A DNA stretch of 64,000 nucleotides, taken from positions 1,613,501 to 1,677,500 of the forward strand of contig NZ_AP023367.1 of NCBI RefSeq assembly GCF_014218335.1, written 5' to 3'. Source of the stretch: Anaerocolumna cellulosilytica (GTDB taxonomy: Bacteria > Bacillota > Clostridia > Lachnospirales > Lachnospiraceae). This document shows, in pieces, positions 17,771-26,846 of the stretch (its first letter is position 1; each line of letters starts with the position of its first letter). The notes beneath the pieces were generated by a model. The model was given only the letters and a program-made list of their open reading frames with translations, was not told where the DNA came from and made no database searches. Both the position numbers and the translations under genes were made by a program.

Positions 17771-17819
17771 AGCTAAGTTATCGGCACTATTTAAGCAGTG
17801 CTTGATAACTTAGCTGTTT
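17771..17819 (+). terminator. Intrinsic terminator after the ankyrin unit
   Basis: AGCTAAGTTATC (17771-17782) pairs with 17804-17815; an inner GCACT/AGTGC stem extends the hairpin. It is followed by GTTTTAG. Confidence 0.8.
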
Positions 17820-17909
17820 TAGTATACAAATTTATCTGGTTCCTTTTTAGTTAGAATTGTTTTTTATGAAACGTTTTTGAAAGTACATAATACCATGTTA
17901 GGTTTAAAA

Positions 17910-17974
17910 GGTTAAAATACTACAGGGATGTTAAATATCTACTATTGTTGTAAAATTATTCAAAAGGTATAATA
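17910..17974 (+). promoter_or_regulatory. Operator/promoter A of the carbohydrate regulon
   Basis: TTGTTG (17945-17950), 17-base spacer, TATAAT (17968-17973). Directly upstream lie tandem direct repeats GTTAAAATACTA (17911) and GTTAAATATCTA (17930), 19 bases apart. The 65-base block matches 29356-29420 at 55 of 65 positions with identical spacing, so it looks like one activator site used twice. AraC-type regulators often bind such direct repeats; the response regulator at 42887 is the obvious candidate (inference). Confidence 0.7.
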
Positions 17975-18216
17975 GAACACATGATATACAGTAAAAAGTA
18001 TACTATATGACGAAGTAATAATTAGGAAATACCATAAAGGATAAAAAAATATATAAAAAGTCATATTAAAAACCGAATTAATAGGATGGATTCGGAGAAA
18101 ATTTGTACATGGTAAGAATGGATTGGAGGAAGAAAACCAGTGAGTCAGACTGGACAATATAGTTAATAATGGGACTAGCCATTATTATATAAATCAAAAT
18201 CAAGGAGGGATTCAGT

Positions 18217-20937
18217 ATGAAAAAGGCAAAAAAGGTTATATGTATCATGTTGACTATGCTTTATATTTTGTCCATGTGCCTGACAAGCTATGCAGCAACC
18301 GATGCGGAAACAACCTCTGCACCAAAGAATTATGCCTGTTATTATGTTGATAATAACGGCAGTGATAGTAACAACGGCAGTAAACAGGCTCCTTTTCAAA
18401 CAATACAAAGGGCAAAGGAGGCGGTGCGAACACGAATCGGTGAAGGCAGACTGCCAGAAGGAGGCGCAAGGATATATCTTCGTGGGGGTATCTACTATAT
18501 GTACGATTCGCTGGTCTTTGAACCTGAGGACTCCGGTTACGAAGAGGGAAAGATTATATACACAGCTTATCCGGGAGAGGAGGTAAGGATATCCGGAAGT
18601 AAACCCATTGAACAGAGTTGGTTCCGACCCATAACGGAGGAAGAGAAAACACCGATTATTGATCAGGAGGCTGCCAGTAGAGTAATGGTTGCTGATTTAA
18701 GAAACAATGGTATCACCGAGTATGGGGAACTGAATACCAGGGGGTATCATTATTTCAACAAAGGCCAGTATATGGCAGCGGAATTAATTGTCAATGGAGA
18801 AAATCAGACCCTTGCGCGCTATCCTAATGAGGGAACTATCCCGGTTAATAACAAGAATCTGCTGCCGGAGGAAATGTCCTTTAAGTATGAAAATGAAAGG
18901 CCGTCAAGTTGGGTAAATGCAACGGATGCGTGGATTTGCGGTACTTTATCGATTAATTATGAAAATAATTATTATCCAATTGATAATATTAATACGACAG
19001 AGAAAAAAATTAAGCTAAAGGAAGGAAAGATAAAGACCTATTATACAAACGGTTGGTATTTTGCAGAAAATCTTCTGGAAGAAATGGATCAGGTAGGAGA
19101 ATATTACATAGACCGTGAAAATGGAAAGCTTTATTATCTACCGCCCGAAGATTTTAATACTAATAATTATACGATTGAACTATCTACCATAGGTAATCCT
19201 ATATTCTATTTTAATGGTGCAAAAAATATTGCTGTAAAAAATATGACTATTGAAGGTGGAAGAGGGTATGCGGCCCTGGGAACAACAAAGGATTACAAGA
19301 TAATGACATATGGGGAGTTTTTAAGAAAGAACAATATGACAAATCCGATTACCTTTGACCCTAACTCTACTCATTTTCTCAGACTGGCGGATCCTTTGAA
19401 TTATCCTGAAGCCCAGGTATTTCCAGGCCATATCTGGGATGGTTTTCTGGATGACGGAGCGGGAGTCCAGGGGATAGAATTCAGAAATTGCCAGATACGT
19501 AATTTTGGTCAAGGGGGATTAATATTCAGAGGGACTAAGATTAAGTTAGAATATAATGAAATAAAAAACATCGGCGGAACAGGAATATTTATGTCCGGTG
19601 GCGATTATGAGACCCTGACATCAAGTGAGAATTCAATAATAAACAATACAATACACAGAGTCGGATACCAGCATAGAGCTTATAATCCCGCGCTTGCCAT
19701 ACAAGGAGTTGGATGCAGAGTGGCTTATAATGATGTTTATGACGGACCACATTGTATTATAAACTTTGGTGGAAATGACCATATCTTTGAATATAATAAG
19801 ATTCATGACGCAGTAAAAGAGTGTTTGGATATGGATGCTATATATACCCGAAATGAAATCAGTCCTCAGCAAAGGGGATCTATGTTCAGAAACAATTATA
19901 TCTATAATCTTGGTATCTATCCCGTAGGTGAATATATCAAACAATTTAACGTTTGCGGAATAAGGACGGATAATAATGGACATGCACTGCAAATTTACAA
20001 TAATATCTTTGCTAATATTGGCTCCAATAAAGCCAATAATGTGGTGGCAGTCAGAGCCCAGGGAACCCGTAGTGTTATAAAAGCAAATTTATTCTTAGAC
20101 TGTTCGGCTACCTACTGGGGTTTTGACAGTTATAAACCATCAATGACTTGGAATACTGAGGATGAAGAAACCAGAAGGAGACTGGAGCTTGTAAAAACCT
20201 ATGCTGCTAATCCTGTCTATGCTGCTAAGTACCCGGAGCTTTTAACTTTTCATCAGGAATTTTATGCGGCAGTAGCAACAAATGTATTTGATGAGAATTT
20301 GACTGTGAATATTAAGTTTCCCCTAAGTACGATAAATGGAACCCCCCTTCCAAGCGGTGCAAGAGGAGCCACAGAACTAATACTCGGCACAAACAATATA
20401 GCTACGACAAATGATCCTGGGTTTAATGGGTACAGTAATGGAGACTATGAACTTCAGACAGGGCTTACTCTGCTGGATCAAATTCCAAATTACAAGAACC
20501 ATAATATGAAAGAATTTGGCCCTAAGAGTTTTAATGCAAAGGTTTTGACAGAAGATTTGGCAGACTATGTCATTAATCTGGATACTAATACAGTATCAAA
20601 AGAGTTGTTAATGAAAAATCTGATGGAAGTAACGAATTATCTGAACAAAGAACAGTATAAGCTGGCATTGTTAAATATAAAATTATTTATGGCAAAAGTT
20701 TGGCTTCAAACCCCTTGGATTATCAACACAGAACAATCTGACGTTATATTTAATGATAGTCTTTCTATTTGTAAGACTATCTGGGAGGAAGCACAGAGGA
20801 AGGCAGAAAGTAAGAGTGATAACAGGATAGACCAGATATTTGACTTCCTTCATAGCTTTACAATAGAAACGGATAAAACAGAGAAGTATAATGCTTTATT
20901 GGATACGATGGATGATTTAATCGATAGTGTTCAGTAG
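18217..20937 (+). CDS. Secreted right-handed beta-helix glycan-active protein (GH141-like)
   Basis: A 906-residue exported protein. Residues 1-27 are a Sec signal peptide (basic start, hydrophobic core, SYAATD cleavage region). Residues 40-75 read YYVDNNGSDSNNGSKQAPFQTI followed by RAKEAV, then ARIYLRGGIYYMYDSLVFEP. This is the N-terminal signature of beta-helix carbohydrate enzymes such as GH141 and polysaccharide lyases. Many short IxNNxI coils (NEIKNIGGTGIFMSGG, NNTIHRVGYQ, NDVYDGPHCIINFGG) follow to about residue 640. The last 150 residues are helical and may be a binding or spacer module. AAGGAGGG precedes the ATG. It shares its promoter with the importer at 29446 and precedes a DUF2264 gene, so it probably trims an extracellular glycan. 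The GH141 assignment rests on recalled resemblance; a lyase is possible. Confidence 0.75.
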   Translation: MKKAKKVICIMLTMLYILSMCLTSYAATDAETTSAPKNYACYYVDNNGSDSNNGSKQAPFQTIQRAKEAVRTRIGEGRLPEGGARIYLRGGIYYMYDSLVFEPEDSGYEEGKIIYTAYPGEEVRISGSKPIEQSWFRPITEEEKTPIIDQEAASRVMVADLRNNGITEYGELNTRGYHYFNKGQYMAAELIVNGENQTLARYPNEGTIPVNNKNLLPEEMSFKYENERPSSWVNATDAWICGTLSINYENNYYPIDNINTTEKKIKLKEGKIKTYYTNGWYFAENLLEEMDQVGEYYIDRENGKLYYLPPEDFNTNNYTIELSTIGNPIFYFNGAKNIAVKNMTIEGGRGYAALGTTKDYKIMTYGEFLRKNNMTNPITFDPNSTHFLRLADPLNYPEAQVFPGHIWDGFLDDGAGVQGIEFRNCQIRNFGQGGLIFRGTKIKLEYNEIKNIGGTGIFMSGGDYETLTSSENSIINNTIHRVGYQHRAYNPALAIQGVGCRVAYNDVYDGPHCIINFGGNDHIFEYNKIHDAVKECLDMDAIYTRNEISPQQRGSMFRNNYIYNLGIYPVGEYIKQFNVCGIRTDNNGHALQIYNNIFANIGSNKANNVVAVRAQGTRSVIKANLFLDCSATYWGFDSYKPSMTWNTEDEETRRRLELVKTYAANPVYAAKYPELLTFHQEFYAAVATNVFDENLTVNIKFPLSTINGTPLPSGARGATELILGTNNIATTNDPGFNGYSNGDYELQTGLTLLDQIPNYKNHNMKEFGPKSFNAKVLTEDLADYVINLDTNTVSKELLMKNLMEVTNYLNKEQYKLALLNIKLFMAKVWLQTPWIINTEQSDVIFNDSLSICKTIWEEAQRKAESKSDNRIDQIFDFLHSFTIETDKTEKYNALLDTMDDLIDSVQ

Positions 20938-20966
20938 CCTTAATAGGGGCTATTAAGAAAAGTAAT

Positions 20967-21004
20967 AAATTCCTTACTCACTTTTAAGGTGCGTAAGGAA
21001 TTTT
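20967..21004. terminator. Stem-loop terminator
   Basis: AAATTCCTTAC (20967-20977) pairs with 20993-21003, ending in a TTTT tract. It lies between the beta-helix gene and the DUF2264 gene, so it may partly separate their transcripts. Confidence 0.65.
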
Positions 21005-21165
21005 ATGCGGCCAAGGAGTTATAACAGATGTATTTAAAAGATTAAGAAAGAAATAGGATAGAAAAGCAGAAAAAGTTAGTTAATAACATTATAAGTTATT
21101 TAACAGAGGGAAGCAAAAGTTATACAATACTGTCATCTAGTTCAAGACTAAAAGGAGTAATTATA

Positions 21166-23220
21166 ATGATATTTCAGCCAAATACATTGGATTTTACAGT
21201 AAGCCCTTATACAGGGCTTACCAGGGATAGCTGGATAGAAGCCGGAGAGTATCTTTTAACCGGAATTTTTAAGAACATAAAATCCATGCATGACCCCATT
21301 ATCATGCCAAGAAAGGAAACAGAAGTTACCTATCCACATAAAAATGCTTCGAAAGCCCAGAGAGAAATTGAGAGAAAAGCAGAAATCTTTGAGGGACTTG
21401 CAAGGTCTTTTTTCCTGGCAGCACCTTTGATTCACAATAACCCAGATATTACTATCTGTAGTTATAAGCTCAGAGACTATTATAAGGAGCAGGTATTGCG
21501 GGCATGTACCAAAGGGGATAGTAATTCAGTGGGAAGCTATGAGGAGCAACTGGAATTAGCAGAAAGTAAGGATACGTTCAGAACCTTTCAGCAGACAGTA
21601 GAGACCTGCGCCTTAGTGATATGCCTGTGGAGCTGTAAAGCAGAACTCTGGGACACATACACAAAGGAAGAGAAAGATATTATAGCTGTATTTTTGAGCA
21701 GTTATGCCCATGCCAGTACAGTTCCCCAGAACTGGAGACTTTTTAATATGCTGGATATGGCCTTTTTATACAAGGAGGGCTATTCTATTGATGAAGATAT
21801 AATGAGAGATCATGGACAGGCAATTTTAAACTTCTATGCAGGAGATGGCTGGTATCGGGATGGGCACTCCTTTGATTACTATTCCTGTTGGGCATTTAAT
21901 GTATATACACCGATCTGGAATCTTTGGTATGGGTATGAAAAAGAGCCTTATCTGGCTCAGAAGTTTGAAGAAAATTCCAATAAACTGATGGAAACTTACA
22001 GTGACTTTTTTGATTGTGATGGTTTTACTAACATGTGGGGCAGGAGTAATATTTATCGGAATGCGTCTACCAGTGCTTTTGACGGAAATATGATGCTTCG
22101 TAATTCCACAGCAGATCCAGGATTGGCAAGGCGTATTTCTTCCGGCTCTCTGTTGCAGTTTTTGACCAGAGAAGACTTTCTTCATGAAGGGATTCCTACT
22201 TTGGGCTTTTACGGACAGTTTACACCACTAGTACAGGGATATTCGTGTGCGGAATCTCCTTTTTGGCTGGGGAAGGCATTCCTTTGTCTGCACCTGCCAT
22301 CAGACCATCCCTTCTGGACAGCCATAGAGAATAACGGAATCTGGGAAAAGCTTAGGAAAAACGAGATAAAAGAGACCACTCTAAACGGCCCCGCGCTTTG
22401 TTTTACGAACCACGAAGCCAATGGAGAAACGATTCTTAGAAGCGGAAAGGTAGTCAGAAACTGTAGAGACGAACATGGTATGTGGAATTATTCCAAGCTG
22501 TGTTTTAACAGCAAGTATCCATGGGAATCAGCTCCTTCTAAAGATGTGGAAGCCCAGCAGTATGTCCTTAAAGATAGTACGACCGGTGATTATTCAAAAG
22601 CCAATGTTACTTTCTGGCATGGCAAAAGAGAGGGAGTGCTGTACAGAAGGCAGTTCTTTCATTATGAAATATCCAAAGAATGTACATGGATTCAGGCGGT
22701 AAATCTTGCTGATTTTCCTGTGGCACATGGAATTGTCAGGGTAGATAAGCTTAAATTACACCGCAGACCCATTTCAATGACTCTAGGTGCATATGGATTT
22801 CCGGACAATGGTACTGAGATTATACGATTGGAAAAGGAAAATGCTAAGGCAATTATTTTAAAAGGACATGACTTTACCGGAAGAGAGAAGCAGCTTGCAA
22901 TGACCCTGTATGATGGTTGGGAAGAAATTGGATTTCTTAACAGTGAAGGAACCAATCCTGATTCTAAAAAATCAATTATTGTGTATGGTAAGCTCACAAG
23001 TAAGAAACAGTATGGCTATGAACCATATATTATGATATCTCAGGTAATTACGAAAGAAAGTCTGGAGGATTTTACAGAAGAAGAGATTTTTTCTATTGCC
23101 TCAGTGGAGTATACAGATAAAGAAAAATGTGGTGGTTATGGTCCGGTTCAAGTCTTATTAAAGGATGGAGACAGGAAAGTAATTGAATTCGAAGGCATGG
23201 AAGGTAATCTGCAATTGTAA
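21166..23220 (+). CDS. DUF2264 protein, probable glycoside hydrolase (GH154-like)
   Basis: A 684-residue protein without signal peptide, so cytoplasmic. The N-terminal two-thirds is an (alpha/alpha)-barrel typical of DUF2264: SRDSWIEAGEYL-type start, ERKAEIFEGLARSFFLAAPLI, VPQNWRLFNMLDMAFLYKEGY, then GDGWYRDGHSFDYYSCWAFNVY with acidic and aromatic residues lining a pocket. The C-terminal part is beta-rich. Members of this family have been placed in GH154 with exo-beta-glucuronidase activity, which would fit an acidic glycan. AAAGGAG precedes the ATG at 21166. It follows the secreted beta-helix gene on the same strand. Activity and substrate are inferred from family knowledge only. Confidence 0.78.
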   Translation: MIFQPNTLDFTVSPYTGLTRDSWIEAGEYLLTGIFKNIKSMHDPIIMPRKETEVTYPHKNASKAQREIERKAEIFEGLARSFFLAAPLIHNNPDITICSYKLRDYYKEQVLRACTKGDSNSVGSYEEQLELAESKDTFRTFQQTVETCALVICLWSCKAELWDTYTKEEKDIIAVFLSSYAHASTVPQNWRLFNMLDMAFLYKEGYSIDEDIMRDHGQAILNFYAGDGWYRDGHSFDYYSCWAFNVYTPIWNLWYGYEKEPYLAQKFEENSNKLMETYSDFFDCDGFTNMWGRSNIYRNASTSAFDGNMMLRNSTADPGLARRISSGSLLQFLTREDFLHEGIPTLGFYGQFTPLVQGYSCAESPFWLGKAFLCLHLPSDHPFWTAIENNGIWEKLRKNEIKETTLNGPALCFTNHEANGETILRSGKVVRNCRDEHGMWNYSKLCFNSKYPWESAPSKDVEAQQYVLKDSTTGDYSKANVTFWHGKREGVLYRRQFFHYEISKECTWIQAVNLADFPVAHGIVRVDKLKLHRRPISMTLGAYGFPDNGTEIIRLEKENAKAIILKGHDFTGREKQLAMTLYDGWEEIGFLNSEGTNPDSKKSIIVYGKLTSKKQYGYEPYIMISQVITKESLEDFTEEEIFSIASVEYTDKEKCGGYGPVQVLLKDGDRKVIEFEGMEGNLQL

Positions 23221-23347
23221 TTTACACAGAAGTAAATTTCTTGTATATAACTATTTGAAATGGCTTAAAATACATGCTAGTATGAAAGGAATAGAAAAGA
23301 AAGGAATGCCACTTGATGGTTCTCTCATACCTTTATTTGTGGCAATA

Positions 23348-23368
23348 CATCTGTGACCAGATGTGTTA
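23348..23368 (+). repeat. 21-bp hairpin repeat, copy 1
   Basis: CATCTGTGACCAGATGTGTTA; bases 23347-23364 form a perfect 7-bp hairpin with a TGAC loop. A second copy (20 of 21 identical) lies at 62780-62800. Here it sits just before the AlkD-like start, close to its ribosome binding region. Confidence 0.6.
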
Positions 23369-23380
23369 GGCAAGTTTAAG

Positions 23381-24052
23381 ATGACAAAAAATGAAATACT
23401 GGAAACCCTTAATTCTCTAGGCAATGAAAAGCGCAAACAAATGTATATTAAGAATGGTGCCGATACGAATACTTACGGTGTTTTACTGGGAGAACTGCGT
23501 AAACTGGCAAAACAAGTAGGAACCAATCATCAACTGGCTTTAGAACTTTGGCAGAGTGGTAATACGGATGCTAGGTGGCTGGCATGTATGCTATTTCAAG
23601 CTAAGGAACTAACGATGGATGAAATAAAAAGTATGGTTTCCCAAGTAACATACCCGGCTCTAATAGACAAATTCATTGGTGAGGTTATCTTTAACCATAA
23701 AGATGCAGATTTTTTGGCAAGGGAATGGTCAGTTTCAGAGAAAGATAATTTAGGCAGGGCGGGCTGGGAGCTTATTGCCCTTAATATATCCGACGGTAAA
23801 CAAAACCATGACGAATTGGAGGAAATTCTTACAACTGTTACAAGAGAGCTGCAAACTGCAACACCGGGTAAGCAATGGGCGATGAATCATGCATTGTGTG
23901 AAATAGGAATATGTTATCCCATGTTTACAGAACGGTGTATCAAACTTGGTGAAACGTTAGGGGTGTATAAAGATTTGAAGGTTGCGAAAGGCTGTACCTC
24001 AGCTTATGCACCCAATTGGATTAATGCAGTTGTTAATAAGCGAAAGAAATAA
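23381..24052 (+). CDS. DNA alkylation repair protein, AlkD-like HEAT-repeat family
   Basis: A 223-residue cytoplasmic protein built of HEAT-like helices. It has the family pattern YGVLLGELRKLAKQVG, TDARWLACMLFQAKEL, then WSVSEKDNLGRAGWELIALNI and AMNHALCEIGICYP. Family members remove alkylated bases or bind damaged DNA. The ATG at 23381 is preferred over an in-frame GTG at 23363, which would lie inside the hairpin repeat; neither has a strong Shine-Dalgarno. It is followed by a strong terminator. It stands alone between the DUF2264 gene and a UvrA-like gene; both flanking it could be called repair genes, but no shared promoter is seen. Confidence 0.82.
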   Translation: MTKNEILETLNSLGNEKRKQMYIKNGADTNTYGVLLGELRKLAKQVGTNHQLALELWQSGNTDARWLACMLFQAKELTMDEIKSMVSQVTYPALIDKFIGEVIFNHKDADFLAREWSVSEKDNLGRAGWELIALNISDGKQNHDELEEILTTVTRELQTATPGKQWAMNHALCEIGICYPMFTERCIKLGETLGVYKDLKVAKGCTSAYAPNWINAVVNKRKK

Positions 24053-24137
24053 ATCGTGGTTTGTATAGTAATAAGTATTATTTTGAGTAAATATAGCAAT
24101 GCTAGCTATTAGGTACTGTATATATCTATAGCAACAT

Positions 24138-24200
24138 GCTCCCTTTATGGCAGGCAGTTTAATACGAAACTGGTTGTCTGCCATAAGGAGGGGCATTTTT
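24138..24200 (+). terminator. Large intrinsic terminator
   Basis: GCTCCCTTTATGGCAG (24138-24153) pairs with 24178-24194; an inner CAGTTT/AAACTG stem extends it, and ATTTTTAA follows. Confidence 0.8.
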
Positions 24201-24314
24201 AATCCTCATTTATAATGGGACTTCTCATAGTGAATAATATACAAAATGCACAAAAACAATCCGGCTAAACCGGAGTAATAATCAACAAATATTACAAAAA
24301 CTCAGAAAATTTAC

Positions 24315-24376
24315 TTGCTATCATATACTCGATATTGTACACTGTTCTAAGTCTAGTTCGGCCGAATTCTAGGACA
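24315..24376 (+). promoter_or_regulatory. Probable promoter with overlapping operator palindrome
   Basis: TTGCTA (24315-24320), 17-base spacer, TACACT (24338-24343). An inverted repeat starts at the -10: outer arms TGTTCTA (24343-24349) and TAGGACA (24370-24376) enclose the perfect palindrome TTCGGCCGAA (24357-24366). Such a site over the transcription start suggests a repressor, or a leader hairpin. Confidence 0.5.
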
Positions 24377-24523
24377 AGATATACAGTTACAAAAGTATTC
24401 TGAATTTAAGGTAAGGGAGTATGTCAATAATAATTATTAACTTAAACTTTGACCAATATAGATATCCAAACAAGGATTTGTCACTGGAATCCTATATTAA
24501 ATATAAGATATAAGGAGAAAAAT

Positions 24524-26761
24524 ATGGGACAAGATTATATTGAAATACTAGGAGCACGAGGGAATAATTTAAAAAATATTAGTTTAAAAATTCCTAAAAA
24601 GAAAATTACTATATTTACAGGTGTGTCAGGCTCAGGTAAGTCTTCCATTGTATTTGAAACCATTGCTCAGGAAGCCGGAAGGCAGCTGAATGAAACCTTT
24701 AGTAAATTCGTGCAGGGTTTTTTACCAAAGTATGGTCATCCGGAGGTCGATGAAATTAAAAACTTATCTCTGGCGATTATCATCGACCAGAAGAGAATAG
24801 GTGGTAATTCACGTTCAACCCTCGGTACAATAACGGATATTAATCCATTACTAAGAGTTTTGTTCTCACGGATTGGGCAGCCTCATATAGGTCCCTCCTC
24901 TTATTTTTCCTTTAATGACCCAAATGGGATGTGCAAGACCTGCGAAGGTATAGGCAGGATTGTCGCGCTGGATATGGACAAGGCACTGGATAAAGAAAAG
25001 TCCTTAAACGAAGGGGCTATTTTACTGCCAGGCTATAAACCAGGCTCCTGGCAATGGAAAATTTATGCTGCTACGGGATTTTTTGATTGTGATAAAAAAA
25101 TCAAAGATTATACAGAGGAAGAATATGAGAAACTGGTTTACTGTAAACCGGTCAAATTAAATTCCACTGTCATGGAAGGCATCAACACCACCTATGCAGG
25201 TCTTGCAGAGAGATTCATCCTTCAGAATATTAAAACGGAGTATGAGAAATCAGAGGCATCTCAGAAGAAGATTGCTCCTTTTACTACCGAAGAACAGTGC
25301 CCCGATTGCGATGGGAAGCGATACAATGATAGTATTTTATCCTCAAAAATCATGGGATATTCAATTGCCGATTTAACAGCTCTTCAGGTGGATGAACTTC
25401 TGGAACTTATACAGAAAATTGACGATAAGAATGTAAAACCGATTATCATAAATCTGACTGAGCGGTTGAAGGATTTAATACAAATAGGGCTTGATTATGT
25501 AAGTCTTAACAGGGAAACTTCTACCTTATCAGGGGGTGAATCACAACGCGTTAAAATGGTTAAGCATCTTACGAGCAGTTTGACGGATGTGATGTATATT
25601 TTTGATGAACCAAGTATTGGATTACACCCAAGAGATGTACACAGGCTGAATGAATTATTAATAAAATTGAGGGATAAGGGCAATACGGTGATAGTCGTTG
25701 AGCATGATCCTGATGTGATAAAGGTTGCTGATTATATCGTTGATGTAGGACCCAAAGCCGGTACAAAAGGCGGTAATATAATGTTTGAAGGCACCTATGC
25801 TGATTTGTTAAAATCTAACACACTTACTGGAGAATATATAGGCAGGAGACTGCCTATTAAAAGCAATAAAAGGACTAGTAAAGAACTCTTGGAAACGAAA
25901 AAGAGTAGTCTGCACAATCTTAAGAATGTTAGTTTAAGAATACCAAAGGGCATATTCACGGTTGTTACAGGAGTGGCAGGTTCCGGTAAGTCTACCCTTG
26001 TTAACGGTGTCTTTGCCAAGGAGTATAAGGAAGCAGTTATTATTGACCAGTCCCCAGTCAGTGCAAATTTACGTTCAAATCCTGCAACCTTTACAGGTAT
26101 CATGGATAAAATCCGTAAACTATTTGCAGAAGAAAACAAGGTTAGTGCAGGACTTTTCAGTTATAATTCGGAAGGTGCATGTGAGGCTTGCAAAGGACGC
26201 GGGTTTATCGAAACCGACTTGTCCTTTATGGAATCGGTTGAAACAATTTGTGAAGAATGCGGTGGTAAACGATTTAAACAGGAAGTTCTAGAATATAAGT
26301 ATAACCATAAGTCCATTGTTGAAGTTCTTGATATGACAATTGCAGAAGCGGTGGAATTTTTTGCACAAAGTGATATTATGAATAAACTAAAGTACATCGT
26401 TGAAGTTGGGTTGCATTATATGACTCTTGGTCAACCTTTAGATACCCTCTCAGGAGGAGAGTGCCAGCGTTTAAAACTTGCTAAGGAACTAAGCCAGAAG
26501 GGGAATATTTATATTATGGATGAACCTACAACCGGTCTGCATATGTCTGATATCACCAGCATTTTGAACATTATTGACCGTCTTGTTAAGAAGGGGAATA
26601 CAGTAATTGTAATAGAACACAACCTGGATGTAATTCGCAATGCTGACTGGATGATTGATGTAGGAGTGGAAGGTGGCAGTAAAGGCGGGCGGATTCTTTT
26701 CGAAGGGGCACCAGATGATTTAAGAAATTGCAAAGAATCAATTACTGCAAAGTATTTGTAA
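24524..26761 (+). CDS. UvrA-like ABC-type ATPase (short excinuclease A paralogue)
   Basis: A 745-residue twin-ATPase protein, about 200 residues shorter than housekeeping UvrA. The first P-loop is GVSGSGKSS (residues 33-41), followed early by CKTCEGIGR and CPDCDGKRYN zinc-module pairs, LSGGESQRVK and DEPSIGLHPRD. The second half repeats this: GVAGSGKST, CEACKGRGFIE, CEECGGKRF, LSGGECQRLK and DEPTTGLHMSD. The short span between the first P-loop and the zinc module indicates loss of the UvrB-binding region. It therefore matches the UvrA-like group found with antibiotic self-protection as well as repair. The ATG at 24524 follows AAGGAG; a longer frame from 24449 lacks a ribosome site. A drug-type ABC exporter and MerR regulator follow on the opposite strand, which hints at toxic-compound defence. 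Confidence 0.88.
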   Translation: MGQDYIEILGARGNNLKNISLKIPKKKITIFTGVSGSGKSSIVFETIAQEAGRQLNETFSKFVQGFLPKYGHPEVDEIKNLSLAIIIDQKRIGGNSRSTLGTITDINPLLRVLFSRIGQPHIGPSSYFSFNDPNGMCKTCEGIGRIVALDMDKALDKEKSLNEGAILLPGYKPGSWQWKIYAATGFFDCDKKIKDYTEEEYEKLVYCKPVKLNSTVMEGINTTYAGLAERFILQNIKTEYEKSEASQKKIAPFTTEEQCPDCDGKRYNDSILSSKIMGYSIADLTALQVDELLELIQKIDDKNVKPIIINLTERLKDLIQIGLDYVSLNRETSTLSGGESQRVKMVKHLTSSLTDVMYIFDEPSIGLHPRDVHRLNELLIKLRDKGNTVIVVEHDPDVIKVADYIVDVGPKAGTKGGNIMFEGTYADLLKSNTLTGEYIGRRLPIKSNKRTSKELLETKKSSLHNLKNVSLRIPKGIFTVVTGVAGSGKSTLVNGVFAKEYKEAVIIDQSPVSANLRSNPATFTGIMDKIRKLFAEENKVSAGLFSYNSEGACEACKGRGFIETDLSFMESVETICEECGGKRFKQEVLEYKYNHKSIVEVLDMTIAEAVEFFAQSDIMNKLKYIVEVGLHYMTLGQPLDTLSGGECQRLKLAKELSQKGNIYIMDEPTTGLHMSDITSILNIIDRLVKKGNTVIVIEHNLDVIRNADWMIDVGVEGGSKGGRILFEGAPDDLRNCKESITAKYL

Positions 26762-26782
26762 ATATAAGGTTATCCTGTATTG

Positions 26783-26828
26783 ATGAAAGACCTTCCAATG
26801 GCATGATTTCCATTGGAAGGTCTTTCAT
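26783..26828. terminator. Bidirectional terminator, perfect 18-bp inverted repeat
   Basis: The arm 26784-26801 pairs perfectly with 26810-26827 around an 8-base loop. It lies between the convergent UvrA-like and ABC permease genes. Confidence 0.8.
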
Positions 26829-26846
26829 GCAATTCCTATTGCTTTG

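Larger units (their letters stand above)
17685..18216 (+). other. Intergenic region: terminator, promoter A and long leader
   Basis: Holds the terminator at 17771-17819, the operator/promoter at 17910-17974, and a leader of roughly 230 bases before the gene at 18217. The leader contains a 9-bp hairpin (18164-18172 with 18179-18187) just upstream of AAGGAGGG. It also holds a possible 17-codon frame (18108-18161) that I do not regard as established. Confidence 0.6.
24053..24523 (+). other. Intergenic region before the UvrA-like gene
   Basis: Contains the terminator at 24138-24200 and a probable promoter with an overlapping palindrome at 24315-24376. About 145 bases of leader then run to the start codon. 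No further gene is seen. Confidence 0.6.

Noticed and set aside
18108-18161. Possible 17-residue leader peptide before the beta-helix gene
   Set aside because: Weak ribosome site and no regulatory codon run; nothing supports translation.
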